DNA of 64,000 nt from NCBI GenBank assembly GCA_015501055.1, contig JADNYV010000144.1, positions 1-64,000 of the forward strand, in the 5' to 3' direction. The notes under the pieces are model-generated. The model did no database searches. It was given only the letters and a program-made list of their open reading frames with translations, and was not told the origin of the DNA. The DNA is from Mucidula mucida (Eukaryota > Basidiomycota > Agaricomycetes > Agaricales > Physalacriaceae). Positions within the stretch are counted from its first letter, which is position 1. Each line of letters opens with the position of its first letter. Shown here piece after piece: positions 10,367 to 21,625 of the stretch. The position numbers and the translations under genes are program-made.

Positions 10367-12229
10367 TACACTTACGACCTACTTACTTTAATCTTCACTG
10401 TCTTTATGTTTGAATTTGCTTGCTGATACGTGAGTATACTCGAGTATACTCGGATCGTACTCGAGTACTCGAATACTCGAGACTCATGAAGTACTCTCGA
10501 GTAGAGTAGATATTCGAGTAGAGTCTCGAGTGAAGACTCGAGTCTTGAGTATTGGGTTTGAGGTAAGAGTTACTCATACGATGAGTCCGAATATACTCGA
10601 GTATGGACTCGTGTCCATCTCTAATCATAACGGGTCACGGACCACTTTGGTCAGGCACGAGCCTCCAAATAAGGCAATTTCAGGTCCCGCTATAAGCGGA
10701 ACTGTCCAAAAAAGGCAATTTAAGGGTCTGTGAAGCTGTTCGCTGTAACTTCAGACCATAATGGGTCACAGGCTGTGAAGTTACGGTCGAAACGCTACAG
10801 TATGTTTGGGGCCTCCATCGGGGTCAAATCAGCTCGTATACAAGTCTTCCCGCAAATTCTCTGAGACGTGAGTTCCTAGGTCCCATTAACGAGTAGCAAT
10901 GGATTAATTGTCTGTACCGTTTCACAGTCCAACCCGCGCTCAAAAAAGCCATCCAACACAAACAAGTCGCATTGCTGCCCCCAGTTGCTGTACTCAAGAA
11001 ACTCGTCGACCTTCAGACGCGAAACTCCAAGGCGCCTTTTGGCAAGAGGCAAATCTTCACCGAGGTGCGCGTTTCATCGCTCTCCTCCTCATATACCATT
11101 CTAAATCCTCTCCAGATAATCCCTTTCCAATCGTACGAATACCGCATCGTGCCCTTGAAAAATCTCTCCTTCTATATCCGCGATCCCACCACACGCAAAG
11201 TCTCCCCAATCAAGACTGCATCTCTCCCCTCTTTCGAATGGCACGCCCATCCTGCCTTTGTCCTCGCTTATGCGTCTGACGGCCTCATCTTCCCGCCGAC
11301 AATCGCGCACAATCAGCTCAAGCCGTTGGGCAATAAGCTGGACGAATGCCTCATGCTTTGGAACAGTACGGCGGCTGTGCCACTGGAGTTTTACAAGGGC
11401 TCGTGGGTGGGCGAATTTGGAAGGAGTGTGCCCGCCAAGTGGAAGAGTCTTCTTCTACCGAAGGCTCCGGTTAAAGTGGCAGTCGAGAAAGACGAGAAGG
11501 AGGACGAGCCTACGGTAAAAAGACGCAAGTTGGATGTGGAAGTTGTCGTCGCTGATGTCAAAGACTCGGCTGTCGCCGAAATGACAGAGAGCATCGCCAT
11601 CGACAAGTCAAAGGGCACCGTCATCGACAAGTCAAAGGGCATCGCTATCGACAAGCCAAAGGGTGCCACCGTCACCGACAAGCCACAGGGCACCGCCGTC
11701 GACAAGCCAAAGGGTGCCGCCGTCACCGACAAGCCAAAGCGTACCACCGTTGACAAGTCAAAACGCACCGCCGTCAGCAAAGAAAAACGCACCACTGTCG
11801 GCAAGGAAGACAGCACCGTCGTAGACAAAGCGGACCGCACCGTCGTGGACAAATTAGACGCTGGCGTCGTCGAGTCGGCGCAAGTGAAAGTGGCGAAAGG
11901 TAAGGGCTCGAAGCGGAAGAGGACGTAGCTTGACGATGGTTTCCCTTTTTTCATGCTACCATACTCTGTAAATATGCTTCTCATACTAAATAACGACTTC
12001 AATGATATGCCTTTAGCATCACTCTTACTTCACTGGTATACAGAACAAGATTTTCTTGAGCGTCACTTGAGAAAGCGCGTCAATAAAGGCGGAGTCACTG
12101 AAGGAGAGACTCATATGCAAGGCGGTAAGCTATATCTCTCTTTGACAAAGGACGCTCTCTGGTACTCCTCTTGTTTCAAAGATGCGCGGGATGCATATAA
12201 GTACTTAAATATATGTCTATGATAAGCCA

Positions 12230-12568
12230 CTACTGCAACAAAGCAGGAACGGCCGTATACATAGCTCCTTCGCCGTGGTAAACCGTGCTCCTCTTGTCGC
12301 AGGCCTTCTCATCGCACTCCCCACCCTTCCCCATGTGGCGTAACTCGATGCCCATGAGCGTCTCAAAGGCGAACCAGTCAAGACAGTTGACGCAGAAGTA
12401 TATAGGGTGAGCCGCCATGCCTTTAGAGTCTGTCTTTGAGCTATGGATTGGATGATTTCCAGCTTCTTGTCTCTTGCACGAATCCATGAAGAGCCGGCGG
12501 CAAAGGTAGCACAGCCACCTAAGCAACAAAGCTCTCTGTGCCTGGATATCGGACTGCCCGGCTATCAT
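12230..12568 (-). CDS. Small cysteine-rich protein, possibly zinc-binding
   Basis: A 112-aa ORF starts at ATG 12568 on the minus strand. It carries CYLC (about residue 20), a single Cys in MDSCKR, then CVNC and a later C-x4-C (ECDEKAC), a spacing that could bind zinc. The C-terminus GEGAMYTAVPALLQ is uncharged. It is arranged head to head with the kinase-like gene (12696), about 130 bases apart, so the two may share a promoter. I do not recognise the family. The length and Cys pattern make a real gene likely but an upstream exon cannot be excluded. Confidence 0.5.
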   Translation of the reverse strand: MIAGQSDIQAQRALLLRWLCYLCRRLFMDSCKRQEAGNHPIHSSKTDSKGMAAHPIYFCVNCLDWFAFETLMGIELRHMGKGGECDEKACDKRSTVYHGEGAMYTAVPALLQ

Positions 12569-12695
12569 CTTCCGAAGCAACAGGGGCTTTTCCGTTGCCT
12601 CCTTTCCGTCCTACCACATTCTACCACCCTACGCTCATTCACCTTCACGACCCTCTTTTCCCCTAAATACCGATTACGACCCTTATTACTACTGC

Positions 12696-14018
12696 ATGGC
12701 GGATTGGTACGACGAGCCCGACTCAAACCAGTCCGAGGTTCAACCGCGCACGGCAGCAGAGCTCTTCTGGGTCAAACACCAAAAGTACTTGGAAGAGCGT
12801 GGCTACGAACTGAGGCCGCGGTATCACAAGGATTGGATCCCTACGCGAACGCGCTTGGACGGCTTGGACTTTGGCTTCACTTTCGAGGATGAGATCGCGT
12901 GCACTGTACGTCTTGCCTCGTAGCCTTACCGACAGCCTTAATCATTTCTTTTTACACGTAGACAGCAGCATTTGGTGTACTCGACGCCATGCATACGTCC
13001 ACAAAACGCAAAGTTGCTATCAAGATCACGATGCTGAAGACGCGAGAGCTGGCTGTCGCTCAGAGCCTCGGGTCACCGGAGCTTGTGGCGGATCCGCGAA
13101 ATCACACTGTGCCTGTGCTTGATTCGTTTCCTGTCCCAGGCGAGGAGCAAGCAAAGTGCTTCATGGTCATGCCCTATTTACAACGCTTCGACTGTCCAAA
13201 ATTTCATTGTCGCTTAGAATTTGCAGATGCGCTGCACCAAGTGCTAGAGGTGCGTCTCCTCATCCTTGATTCTTCGCGTTCGCTTCTCACCATGATGAAG
13301 GGAATACAGTTCATGCATGAACGCAACATCGCCCATGGGTAAGCTACCTCTCACTGTCTTCCCACACGTCTAACAGCCTCCAGAGACGCGTGTTCGCTGA
13401 ACTTTATGATGGACGCGACCGAAGTGTGTCCCAAAGGCCACCATTTCACGCTCCCAGACTGCAATGACGACGGTTTCACCCTCCTCACCACCGTACCGCG
13501 CTGTCGAACCGAAAATCTTGTCCGCTATTATATCATAGACTTTGAGGGCACGAAGGAGTACCCAGCCGGGATCGAGGCAGCAGTAGACACGGAGATGCGC
13601 TGCCAGATCAAGACGTCGCCCGAGTTTAATGAGCCCTTCGGGACCACGTTCAATCCCTTCCCGTTAGACATTTACAACATTGGCGCTACATTCCTCAAGC
13701 TATGCGATGTACGTATTGGTCACATGTAACATCATCGACTGCACCTCTGACTTTTGCGTCTAGCGCGATGACCCGCGGGGGCACTTGGGTATCGAAGAAT
13801 TCCGTCCGCTCTTGGACGAAATGATGCGCCCCAATCCAAAGGAACGACCCACGGCGGCCGAATGTCTAGACAAACTAGAGACACTACTATATTCGAAGGA
13901 TGACCTGTGGAGATACTCGCGTGTCTGGGGCACTCATGAATACGACCCCCGACCTCCGATGATGGTGCGGTGGATATGGTATAATTTTCCTAGTACGACG
14001 TTATGGAACTACTTTTGA
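12696..14018 (+). CDS. Divergent protein-kinase-like protein
   Basis: Five exons (12696-12905, 12962-13249, 13301-13338, 13384-13708, 13764-14018) give 371 aa in a continuous frame. The ATP-site lysine motif KVAIKIT is at about residue 86. The catalytic loop is HGDACSLNFMM (HRDLKxxN in typical kinases, Asp and Asn kept, about residue 178). The metal-binding DFG is replaced by DFE (YYIIDFEGTKEY). A lobe end RPNPKERPTAAECLDKLE matches the kinase subdomain XI. Agaricomycetes carry many such divergent kinase-like genes of unknown role. Activity is uncertain because of the glycine loop, which I cannot see, and the DFE. The 51-nt intron at 13250-13300 has no stop and keeps frame if retained. Confidence 0.8.
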
Positions 14019-14145
14019 TTTCTCCGCGCTCTTTGGGATGTAGACGTACTGTATTACTTCGATTTAGATTTAAATAGGGAACCTCATGTCGCGATACGGT
14101 TAATAGTAATAGTTCTACTCCCTCTTGTAATTCTACTACATACGT

Positions 14146-15779
14146 CTACAGAGACAATTCCGCTGGCATCACTTCTCCCAGAACGCCACCAAGGATATTG
14201 TTGACTGCCAACGTACCCATGTCAATCCTCGTCTCAATCGTCGCACTGCCAATATGCGGCAGTATCACACACCTAATCAACACGCTCATGAGTTTTTGAC
14301 CTCCCCAAAAGAAATCGCGCCTCACCTCGGTTCACCCACCAACGGATGACTCCCCGGAACCTCCGGCTCGCCTTCAACGACATCCAACCCCGCACCCCAA
14401 ATCCATCCCTCTTTCAGCGCCTTCAACAGAGCATCAGAATCCACCAGCGTTCCACGCGCCGTATTCACTAGCACAGCGTGTTTCTTCATCTTCCTCAAGA
14501 ACCCCTCGTCGATGAGGTGATACGTCTCCGGCCCGCCTGGCGCGAGGACGACGAGGAGGTCGCTCTCCTTTGCGAGTGTGTCCATTGAGACGGGCGTAAG
14601 GGATTGGAGAGTGGGAAGTCTCTCAAGGAGGGCCGCATCGCGAGCCGTTTGAGTAGAGGAGGGAGTGGACGAGGTGCGGGAAGAGTAGATGCAGTGCGTA
14701 ACGCCAAAGGCGACGAGGCGCGTGAGCGTGGCTTGGGAGATGCGGCCAAACCCGAGGAAGCCTACGGTGCGCTTGGGCGAGGTCAGAGTGGGAGAGAGCT
14801 GCGGACCACAGAAAGCGAAAGGGCTCCAGTGCATACGAGGCCACTATGGGAAAAACGCCGTTGATAAAGTCAAGTAAAGAGAAAATTTGGGGGAATAAAT
14901 CTGACCTGGCCAGATTGCACGAGACTAAAGGTGTGTCCGGCGTTCCTCCCAGCCATGAGCGCCAGCATTACAGTGAGGTCGGCAACTGGATTTTTTTTTT
15001 GTATTAAATATCCACGCGTTGATGATCGTGAAAGCCTTTCGCACCTGCATCCGTCAAAACATCGGGAGTGTATCCCATACGGATTCCGCGTTTAGATAGT
15101 TCTACAGTATCGAAATGTTCTACGGGCGGACGGATGTGAGCTTTATAACATCAAGTAGAGATGAACCACTAACCATAACCGACAGACATCGTTGACACTA
15201 CGCGAAGGGAAGGGCCAGCTGTATGGGAAGGGAAGGATGTCAAAGGAAAGAAAAGTCGATATCGTGAAATGCATACCAGCGTCAAGCAGCTCCAAATCTA
15301 CCTGATAATCATAGGGAACTAAACCATTTCAACGAAAAACACGCAAAACACATTCATACCTTATCCGTGACCATGACAAGGATCCCAGACGCGCCTTTAA
15401 CGTGTTCCAAAAGCCATTTCCGGTCACACGAGTCATCGTCCGGCCATACGTCAACCTATGCAACATCTTAGACCCTAGCACGAAAAACCAAAGTAGTAGT
15501 AGGTGGTGAGGCCGACGCACCTCGAGATCTGCCCTTCCCGTTAGCAGAGGCATAACATCCGATCCCAGCGATCTAGATACAACAACGCGAGGTTTCTGGC
15601 TGAAAACGTCTGCGTCAGCCGAGTGTTTATGGAATCTGAGAGGATAGTAGATGACCTGCTCGCCATGATGATGATGGTGGGAAAAGGAGAACAATCTAGG
15701 GCGGATGTACGCTGTGGCGGTCGGCCCGGAGCAAGCCGCGGCCTTTCGGCCTTACCCCCATCCCACTGTTTTCGTACAT
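14146..15779 (-). CDS. D-isomer-specific 2-hydroxyacid dehydrogenase (glyoxylate/hydroxypyruvate reductase type)
   Basis: The main exon (about 14834-14325) holds the NAD(P) fold [14 protein letters not shown], the substrate Arg in [11 protein letters not shown] and the Glu segment [10 protein letters not shown]. After a short intron the last exon has the catalytic His in [12 protein letters not shown] and ends MPAELSL. Upstream small exons supply [61 protein letters not shown] and [14 protein letters not shown], each followed by a GT donor. The order is that of full-length GRHPR-like enzymes, which reduce glyoxylate or hydroxypyruvate in the cytosol or mitochondria. The first exon is uncertain: I placed the start at ATG 15779 (MYENSGMG) with a longer first intron. 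No break is visible in the catalytic part. Confidence 0.85.
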
Positions 15780-15904
15780 GTCGCCTGTGAAGGAGAGAAT
15801 GCTAGTCGGCAGTAAATACGAGGTATTCCTGCTTTGGCGTAGTACTGTTCGATCCATTGAGTATCCAGATATGTAAGTTTATTCAAGTCCTTCAATTACA
15901 AGCT

Positions 15905-18231
15905 TTACGCATAACCAAAAGACTCCACATGCAGCGAAACGCTCGCTCCTCCCCTCACAACGTTCATCGGATCCGTGAGCGGATACCGCAAAGCATGTCG
16001 TGCAGCCTGCGCCACTGACCGAGACCCGCAGACTACATTATCGATTCATATCAAGTTACCGTTATAATGAAACCAAGCGCTTACCAGTAACAGCCATACA
16101 CCCGCCTTGCGTTCGTTCAGCCTCATACTTAAGTATAGTGTCAAGATCAGGACGACCAGCGTTGATCTTGAGCCCCAAGACGCTGAGGGAGCTTGATGAC
16201 ACCGTCGGTTTATCACTGCTCCCCGCCTCATTCTCTCCCTCGGGCTGAGAGTTCACGGAAGTGTCGTCCCACTGTACGGCGTCCTCCGTGGCTCCAGGCT
16301 TTGTGACGAATACCTGAACGTCGAGATCGATGTTGGTGTCGTGCGCGAGCGCGTTCGTCAGGACGTCTGACATCCAGTGGACATGTGCTAAGCAGGGAGC
16401 GGGAAGCATAAGGATTCAGAAAAAGACGGTATGCGCGGGTACGTACAGCTATCTCTGATTGCCCATATAAATAAAACGCGTTTACATGTGCTGTTCCCGG
16501 ATCGTGCACGTCTTGGTGGAGAATGAGCATGCATGCACACCGAGGATCTAAACATATAAGGACTTACTCGATCGTATCCAATAGGAGCGGAAGAGTGTAT
16601 GATATGCCCGATCCACCTATTAGTATTAATCTACGCGTGAGAACCAAGCCATGCGTATAAACATCAAACGTGGCGTACCAGCGACGAATACCACGCTATC
16701 GAACTTTGAAAGGTTAGGCGACGGGCCGTATGGTCCATCGATGAACACCTTGATAGGGCCGTTACAAGCCGCCAACCTCTTCGTAAATCCTTCCTGGACG
16801 TTGATGAGGAAGACCAGCTCCTTCCAATACACGTCCTCTGCACCTTTCTTCAAATCCTCTCCATCTTGATTATCCCTCTTAGACGAGTCATAACTCGCAA
16901 TAGTAAACGGATGCGCTTCCAACGGAAATTGGGAAACTTGCGGGGTGATTAGATACGCAGTCTGCCCTGGTGCCCAGTGGAAATGTTTAGGTCGCTTGAG
17001 TCGCAGGCGGACGAGGTGAGGAGATAGCGGCTCCACGGTGGCGTCCATTTCTTTTCCGTTGCTACGGGAGAAGCTAAAGGTGTGATTGAACACGACGAGG
17101 CGGATGAGCCGAATGACGCGATCAAATCCCCAGATGATGAATGTACTGTAGATGTACGGGTTGAATCTGAGGGACATGTGCTCGTCAGGAAATCAAACGT
17201 GGCGAGAAGGGAACTCACGCGTAGGGCTTGGTGTGGAAATAAGCGCCGATGAGGAACATGCTGTGGTGGGAGGTGATGAGTATAACCATTGCTCAGGGAA
17301 CACACATACAGTACGAGCACGAAATGGGAATAGAAGAAGAGTTCATAGGCTCGTGCACGGATAGGGCGGAGGGAGACAATTATCAGGACAGAGAACGCCA
17401 CAATGGCCATGAGCCCGAGTTGAAGGAATTGCAGACCCCACCGGCCTTTCGTGCGCGACTGGAGCTGGAAACTTCGTCAGCACAAGGATTAAGAAGACTC
17501 AAAAGAGAGATGACACCTTAAGTCCGGCGTGAAGCCACAGCATCACGAAGCATACGCGTGCGCACATACGGTGGATGGAGCTCAGCTTCAGGACCGAGAT
17601 TAGGCCTAAATGACTTCGAGACGGAAGCAGTAAAACGAACCTTGTCGTAACTGAGACCGACTATATCTATAAAATACGCGTGTCAGTTGAAAATCCCGAG
17701 AAGAAAGACGAAAGCACATACATCCAAGAATATTATTTTTCGTTCCCAACGCCACAATGAGGGGGAACTGGCTAACCGCTATAGCACCCGCGCGACTGGA
17801 CATATATCCCGCACTAAACTTGTTCCCCAGCGTATCCGTCGCTATACACACATCAGCTCCCAAGTAGCATTAGCGAGCAACCGAACACACTTACTATGCA
17901 CCAACTCCCAAGCGAACAGCACGGCGATATACATCATCGCACACACCACCTCTGCAACATTTAGTGAATACGAACCCACGCCGACGGTAGTGCGGAACGC
18001 TAGTGCACGATATGCGTTCACGGCGGCGACGGGAATCCTCTTGACTCCTCCGCCAGAGCTCTTCGTTACCCGGCCCAGCAAGAACGAGATGAACTGGCAG
18101 AGGGAGATGAGAGCGATTAGAGAGGCGAGGAAGAACCATATATCGTGCGGGTATGTCTCCGCGTATTGTTGCCGGAGGAGACCGTCCATGGGAGGCATAT
18201 GGTGGGACGGGGGTCCTGCAGAAACTGACAT
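15905..18231 (-). CDS. Ferric/cupric reductase transmembrane component (FRE family)
   Basis: The start is ATG 18231. Several short introns separate exons encoding a multi-pass N-terminal half with heme-region segments (SIHRMCARVCFVMLWLHAG, YELFFYSHFVLVL, FLIGAYFHTKPYA). Then come the FAD-binding motif HPFTIAS (about 16910), the NAD-binding turns GPYGPS (about 16730) and GGSGISYTLP across an intron near 16620, a segment FIWAIRDS, an acidic insert, and the C-terminal CGSRSVAQAARHAL. The stop is at 15905. This is the plasma-membrane reductase that moves electrons from NADPH to Fe(III) or Cu(II) for high-affinity uptake. An acidic Ser-rich insert (EGENEAGSSDKPTVSSSS) before the last exons is usual in fungal members. 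The gene looks intact. Confidence 0.9.
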
Positions 18232-19477
18232 GTTGCAAGAGGAGGGTAGAGTCTGCGGTGTGCTCGCAAGCAGGTAGGTAGGTATTTAAAGACCGATGTC
18301 AAGGACGCGCGCGCAAGAAGCCCGGAAGGATGGTGCATGGGTTTTGGAGGCGTAATCTAAAATCGCGACGTCAACACGTGAATAACTGAAGCATTGGAGT
18401 CGTGTTTCCTGGCGATAAGCACACCATTACAGCGCATGAATTCGCTGGTGGCATGATTTGCTGGCTCGTTCCGAATGTATGGAATCCCTACGTGTAGATA
18501 ATTCAAAGAGGAATGACTATCGATGGAATCGTTTTGTCGGAGTCTTGCTCGGATGAAGCTAGGCATCTTACGGTCACGATTACCGTGTAGGAGATTTCTG
18601 CGATGGTATTATCCGAGTTAGAGTGGTCCATGCGTCTATCAAGGTAAGCTCCCAAGGAAGCAGTGTCAACGAAACTAGGGCGACTTCTGCCATCTGATAT
18701 TCTTGCCGCACCTTCTGGGGTCGTGCTGGAGAGAAAAAATGAAGCAACGTTAAGCGAACAAACACATGTGGAGGCGCGCAGTTGCTCTTCGATACAGGAT
18801 TAGCTCGGCATGAGGTAGAATATAGCTTCAGACGGTTGCATCTCGGAGGGAGGCGGTGGCGTGTATGTTTTATTGCCAGAAATGGACTCGTAGGGTGGAG
18901 GATGGGTGTCTATCATCAATCGTCACAGGTCGCACAAGGAGCTGCTTAGATAACGCGCCTTTAGACCATGTGTTCGAAGAAGGAAGCGACATAATTCCAC
19001 CCTAATGATACCCAAAGTAGTTAGGTGCAGGCATGTGGTGGAAGTGGGTGTCCTCAAATCGTTGGAGAATGCTGCACAAGGAGTCGTCGCTTCTAGCTAT
19101 TCGTGAAAAGGCGCCATGAGGGTTGAAACGAAGACTATAAACCTACCGGACCGGTCATCCGGTGTCGGGCCTGACTTGGACATCAACGTTGTTCTCGAAA
19201 TACACTCCGACTATCCAGCGCAAGAACAAGACGAGAGATGGCACATGCTCAAGGGGTAAGGCGAGCTCTGCTCCTAGAGAGGCACGCGGTCAGCAGGACA
19301 AGTCGATGTCAACGTACTCCAATTTCTTCATACGGGACAAGTCACGTATTGTTCAAATTCTTCTATTGTACGGCATGGGTGTCTATGAGATATGATCTAT
19401 AGCCTATAGTTGACTGTTTTCATGATGTAAACGACGAGTGGATGTCAAAAAAGGGAGGAAATGAGTACACAGGGCGT
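18232..19477. other. No gene seen
   Basis: Only short ORFs without recognisable content. The part next to 18231 should contain the ferric reductase promoter; GGTATTTAAAG at 18281-18291 is a TATA-like site about 50 bases upstream of its ATG (minus strand CTTTAAATACC). Confidence 0.45.
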
Positions 19478-20103
19478 CTACAGCCTCTTCCGGCGCGTTC
19501 GTGTCAGCGCCGCCTCTACACTGTCCACTAAGTCCAAGTCAACATCCACGCACTCGCCCTCTACTACCGTCCTCCCCTTGAAAGTAGGCCGCAAGTCCTC
19601 AGACTCGTCGTCCGAATCAACAACCATGGGTACCGCTCGGAAGTAGCTGACAGTATTTGATCATTTGATGTGGCAGGAAGCAGTTTTATGGCTGAGGACG
19701 TACCTCAATAAACATGCGTCGCTTCGAGAGGGTCGACTTCATGTTTTGCTCTTGCAACGATCTTATTGACTACAGCATTCGGGGACACAATGCGACTTTC
19801 TCTAGTTCGATGGCCTTCTTCGGCTTTGGTTGAACTATGTAGAAGCAATCAGCTATGGAGTTTCCTGGCTACGCGCGGGCACTGACTTCGAAGAACGTTG
19901 GTACTAAGTTGAAGTATGACATGATTTGGACCCGATTGAGGCCCCATACGAATTCCAAGGTGTCTGATCGGAAATGCGTTATTAGGAGTGTAGAGGAAGA
20001 CGCGACTATTAGAGCTGACTGATAAAGACGTCTCTTAGATAAGTACATTCAGTGCTCCAGTGAAAGAACGCGAGACATGAATATCATCGAGAAAATAGAC
20101 ATG
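19478..20103 (-). pseudogene. Copy C: degenerate member of the local gene family
   Basis: On the minus strand, near 20090, DDIHVSRSFTGALNV matches exon 1 of copies D and E. LEFVWGLNRVQI (about 19960) matches exon 2. VQPKPKKAIELEKVALCP and LQEQNMKSTLSKRRMFIE (about 19840-19720) match exon 3. The first exon needs a frameshift, exon 3 has a break after ALCP, and the long middle domain is missing. The frame after the next GT donor goes directly to an acidic tail (DSDDESEDLRP) and a basic end TRTRRKRL. It lies in the spacer of the inverted duplication and has the same strand as D and E. Confidence 0.6.
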
Positions 20104-21034
20104 ATGTTACGGTTGGGGCGTTGAGCGTGATGAGGACGGTTGACGTGGTGGAATATTTATGCTGTGCGTGAACAAAGGCGATTCATGATGCGGGTCTTGT
20201 TTGGGTAGTCCACGGCTTGCCCAGTCCACGCCGATCGCATGGGCATCCAAACATATCATCGGTAGCATTTTACTGCGCCACTCCGCCTTTCGTAGACCAA
20301 GAGCACAGCGCGTCAATGGGTGCCTGTCGGACTGGGAAGAGAGGAGACGCGCGACGTCATCTGATTGTTCTGACGCGTAGACAATTTAACGCACCTATGC
20401 CAATATGACTGGCCTGTAGACTGTATTTCCATGCCATTGCTCCAATGATATGAGCGGAATCGATCTTACGTGTCTTACACGTTGTAAAGTGGAGGTGCCG
20501 GAGGTTCTCGGGCTGAATCCAAGACGAGGATGAGAGGCATTCGATAGGGCATCCTAAAACACCCGACTGGTTACAAACAATTCCGAGGCACCCCGACGGC
20601 TCACAGAAATGGGGTTCAACACGAAAGCGATGGTCGGACTGTGGAGATAGAATAACTATGTGAGCCTTATCTCTTGTCTTCTCTGTGGCAAGGCTAGATC
20701 TGGATGGCTGAAAAAATTGGTGATTGAAAGACATCTATCTACCTTGAGATGGTGGGAGTCCTGAAAGCGCCTATCCAAGTGAGCCCTATGCGTTTCCGGC
20801 ATACTGCTCACCGAATTCAGAGCACAAAAGCTCTGGTGCATCTAGAGCTCTCGTCACCTTCCATCTTCGCGAGACTTTCAATACCGCCACCATGAGAACC
20901 GGGTAACCATGTATCAAGCAACGTAATTGTCCAGATGTCGAACCGCCCAGGCCACGGCCTCGTGCCTCCCACGCGCTGGCCCCTCGACGCGTTATAAGAG
21001 GCTGACCGCGACGTTGATTACCCCCACGACAGAG
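20104..21034. other. No convincing gene
   Basis: A minus-strand ORF at 20357-20734 contains a leucine-rich phrase (IQPENLRHLHFTTCKTRKIDSAHI) that could be a relic of an F-box/LRR protein, but it has no F-box and no supporting exons. Nothing else stands out. Confidence 0.4.
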
Positions 21035-21625
21035 ATGACACACACAGCCGCAGAGCTCGGAACCATAGACGGTGTACTCGCAAAGAAACTCGTACGTCTT
21101 TCTCTTTCTGACTCTTATCGTGGACGGTAACCGAAAGCTGTCACGTAGCGTGCGCTGAAAAAGTACCCATGGCAGCGCCTGCCCAGTGAGGTTACGCAGA
21201 CATGGAACAACGACGCGCTCCTATCGCCGCAAGGCTGGTCATGCCTTTGGACACATACACCCCTCATGGATGCGCTCCTCCCGGGCCGCGCGCTCTACGA
21301 CGCTGGTCGTATCCAGCTCACGCTTATAGGGCGGTATGCGCTCGCCGCGCCTATTACCCCCATTCTCTATTCGCTCGACGATCCTGCAGTGCTCATTGTC
21401 AAGGCGGGCGATAACAACTATTATCGCTACAATGATGGGAATGAGGAGGTCAGCTATTTGGGTATGTGGGAGAGCACGGAGGTGTTTCTGGAGGAAGAGG
21501 ATTGGGCTGAACGGGGCGTGGTGAAAGGGATAAACGGGGGCGAAGGGATGACCAAGGTGTGGGAGGAGCAGAACATGAAGAGGTGGGTGTCGCAGGGTAT
21601 TGCTCTTGAAAGGGAGGGGAGGTAG
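21035..21625 (+). CDS. Small unrecognised protein (177 aa)
   Basis: Two exons (21035-21091 and 21149-21625) joined by a 57-nt intron give 177 aa. The N-terminus is MTHTAAELGTIDGVLAKKL. The rest is rich in Trp and acidic residues, with PWQRLPSEVTQTWNNDALL, a hydrophobic segment IGRYALAAPITPILYSL, and an acidic stretch MWESTEVFLEEEDWAERG. No signal peptide is evident. I do not recognise the family. The balanced composition, good splice sites and lack of breaks suggest a real gene. It ends about 35 bases before the right arm of the inverted duplication and runs convergently to copy D. Confidence 0.6.

Larger units (their letters stand above)
7920..10623 (+). mobile_element. hAT element with captured host gene (outer hAT)
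   Basis: The element starts TAGAGTCGGACGCGAGT and ends with the complement of TAGAGATGGACACGAGT, flanked by an exact 8-bp duplication ATCATAAC (7912-7919 and 10624-10631), the size made by hAT transposases. About 230 bp of the 5' end and 480 bp of the 3' end are shared with the inner hAT. Sub-terminal regions are packed with ACTCGAGTAT-like short repeats, as expected for transposase binding. The interior holds a tRNA-like segment and a fragment of a cellular gene on the minus strand instead of a transposase core. Only the transposase C-terminal tail remains (10144-10366). Confidence 0.85.
7845..10800. mobile_element. TA-flanked TIR element inserted in copy B
   Basis: Perfect terminal inverted repeats CTGTAGCGTTTCGACCG and its complement lie at 7845 and 10800, flanked by TA on both sides (7843-7844, 10801-10802). 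The paralogous copy D shows the uninterrupted site. Removing the hAT nest (2704 bp plus one 8-bp duplication) leaves about 244 bp with no coding capacity, so this is a MITE. TA target and TIR sequence suggest the Tc1/mariner group, but no transposase supports that. Both sub-termini carry the motif ATAACGGGTCAC or its near copy. Confidence 0.8.
7691..11928 (+). pseudogene. Copy B of the local gene family, broken by frameshift and transposon nest
   Basis: Exon 1 starts at ATG 7691 (MSISLENIN) but lacks two bases relative to copy D after codon 11, so the frame is lost. Exon 2 is cut after CACGCTGGAA by the TA-flanked element and resumes at 10803. The long last exons (from about 10937) stay open to the TAG at 11926-11928 and run parallel to copy D. 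They contain the core HAHPAFVLAYASDG, LEFYKGSWVGEFGRSVP, an Arg/Lys patch VKRRKL, about ten VDKxKGT-type repeats and a basic end GSKRKRT. A 51-nt stop-free intron (11066-11116) matches that of copy D. Function is unknown. Confidence 0.75.
6955..12222 (+). repeat. Left arm of an inverted duplication (carries a 2.96-kb transposon nest)
   Basis: Excluding the insertion at 7843-10802, this arm aligns by eye in reverse orientation to 21661-24645. Matching landmarks are: GACGTCGCGTA (7110 and 24490), AATTCG(T/C)GTCGG(A/G)GTTTCAATT in reverse (7235 and 24320), the AAGGGTATCGATACG block (7411 and 23481), the gene-family exons, and the AAAGGCGGAGTCACTGAAGGAGAG 3' flank (12085 and 21790). Identity is high in the last exon and lower in the 5' flank. 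Copy A further left and copy E further right extend the mirror symmetry in decayed form. Confidence 0.8.

Noticed and set aside
12443..12892. 149-aa plus-strand ORF between the Cys-rich and kinase-like genes
   Set aside because: It overlaps both genes in another frame and has no consistent composition or motif.
20357..20734. F-box/LRR relic on the minus strand
   Set aside because: One leucine-rich phrase without F-box, splice sites or paralogue alignment is not enough.
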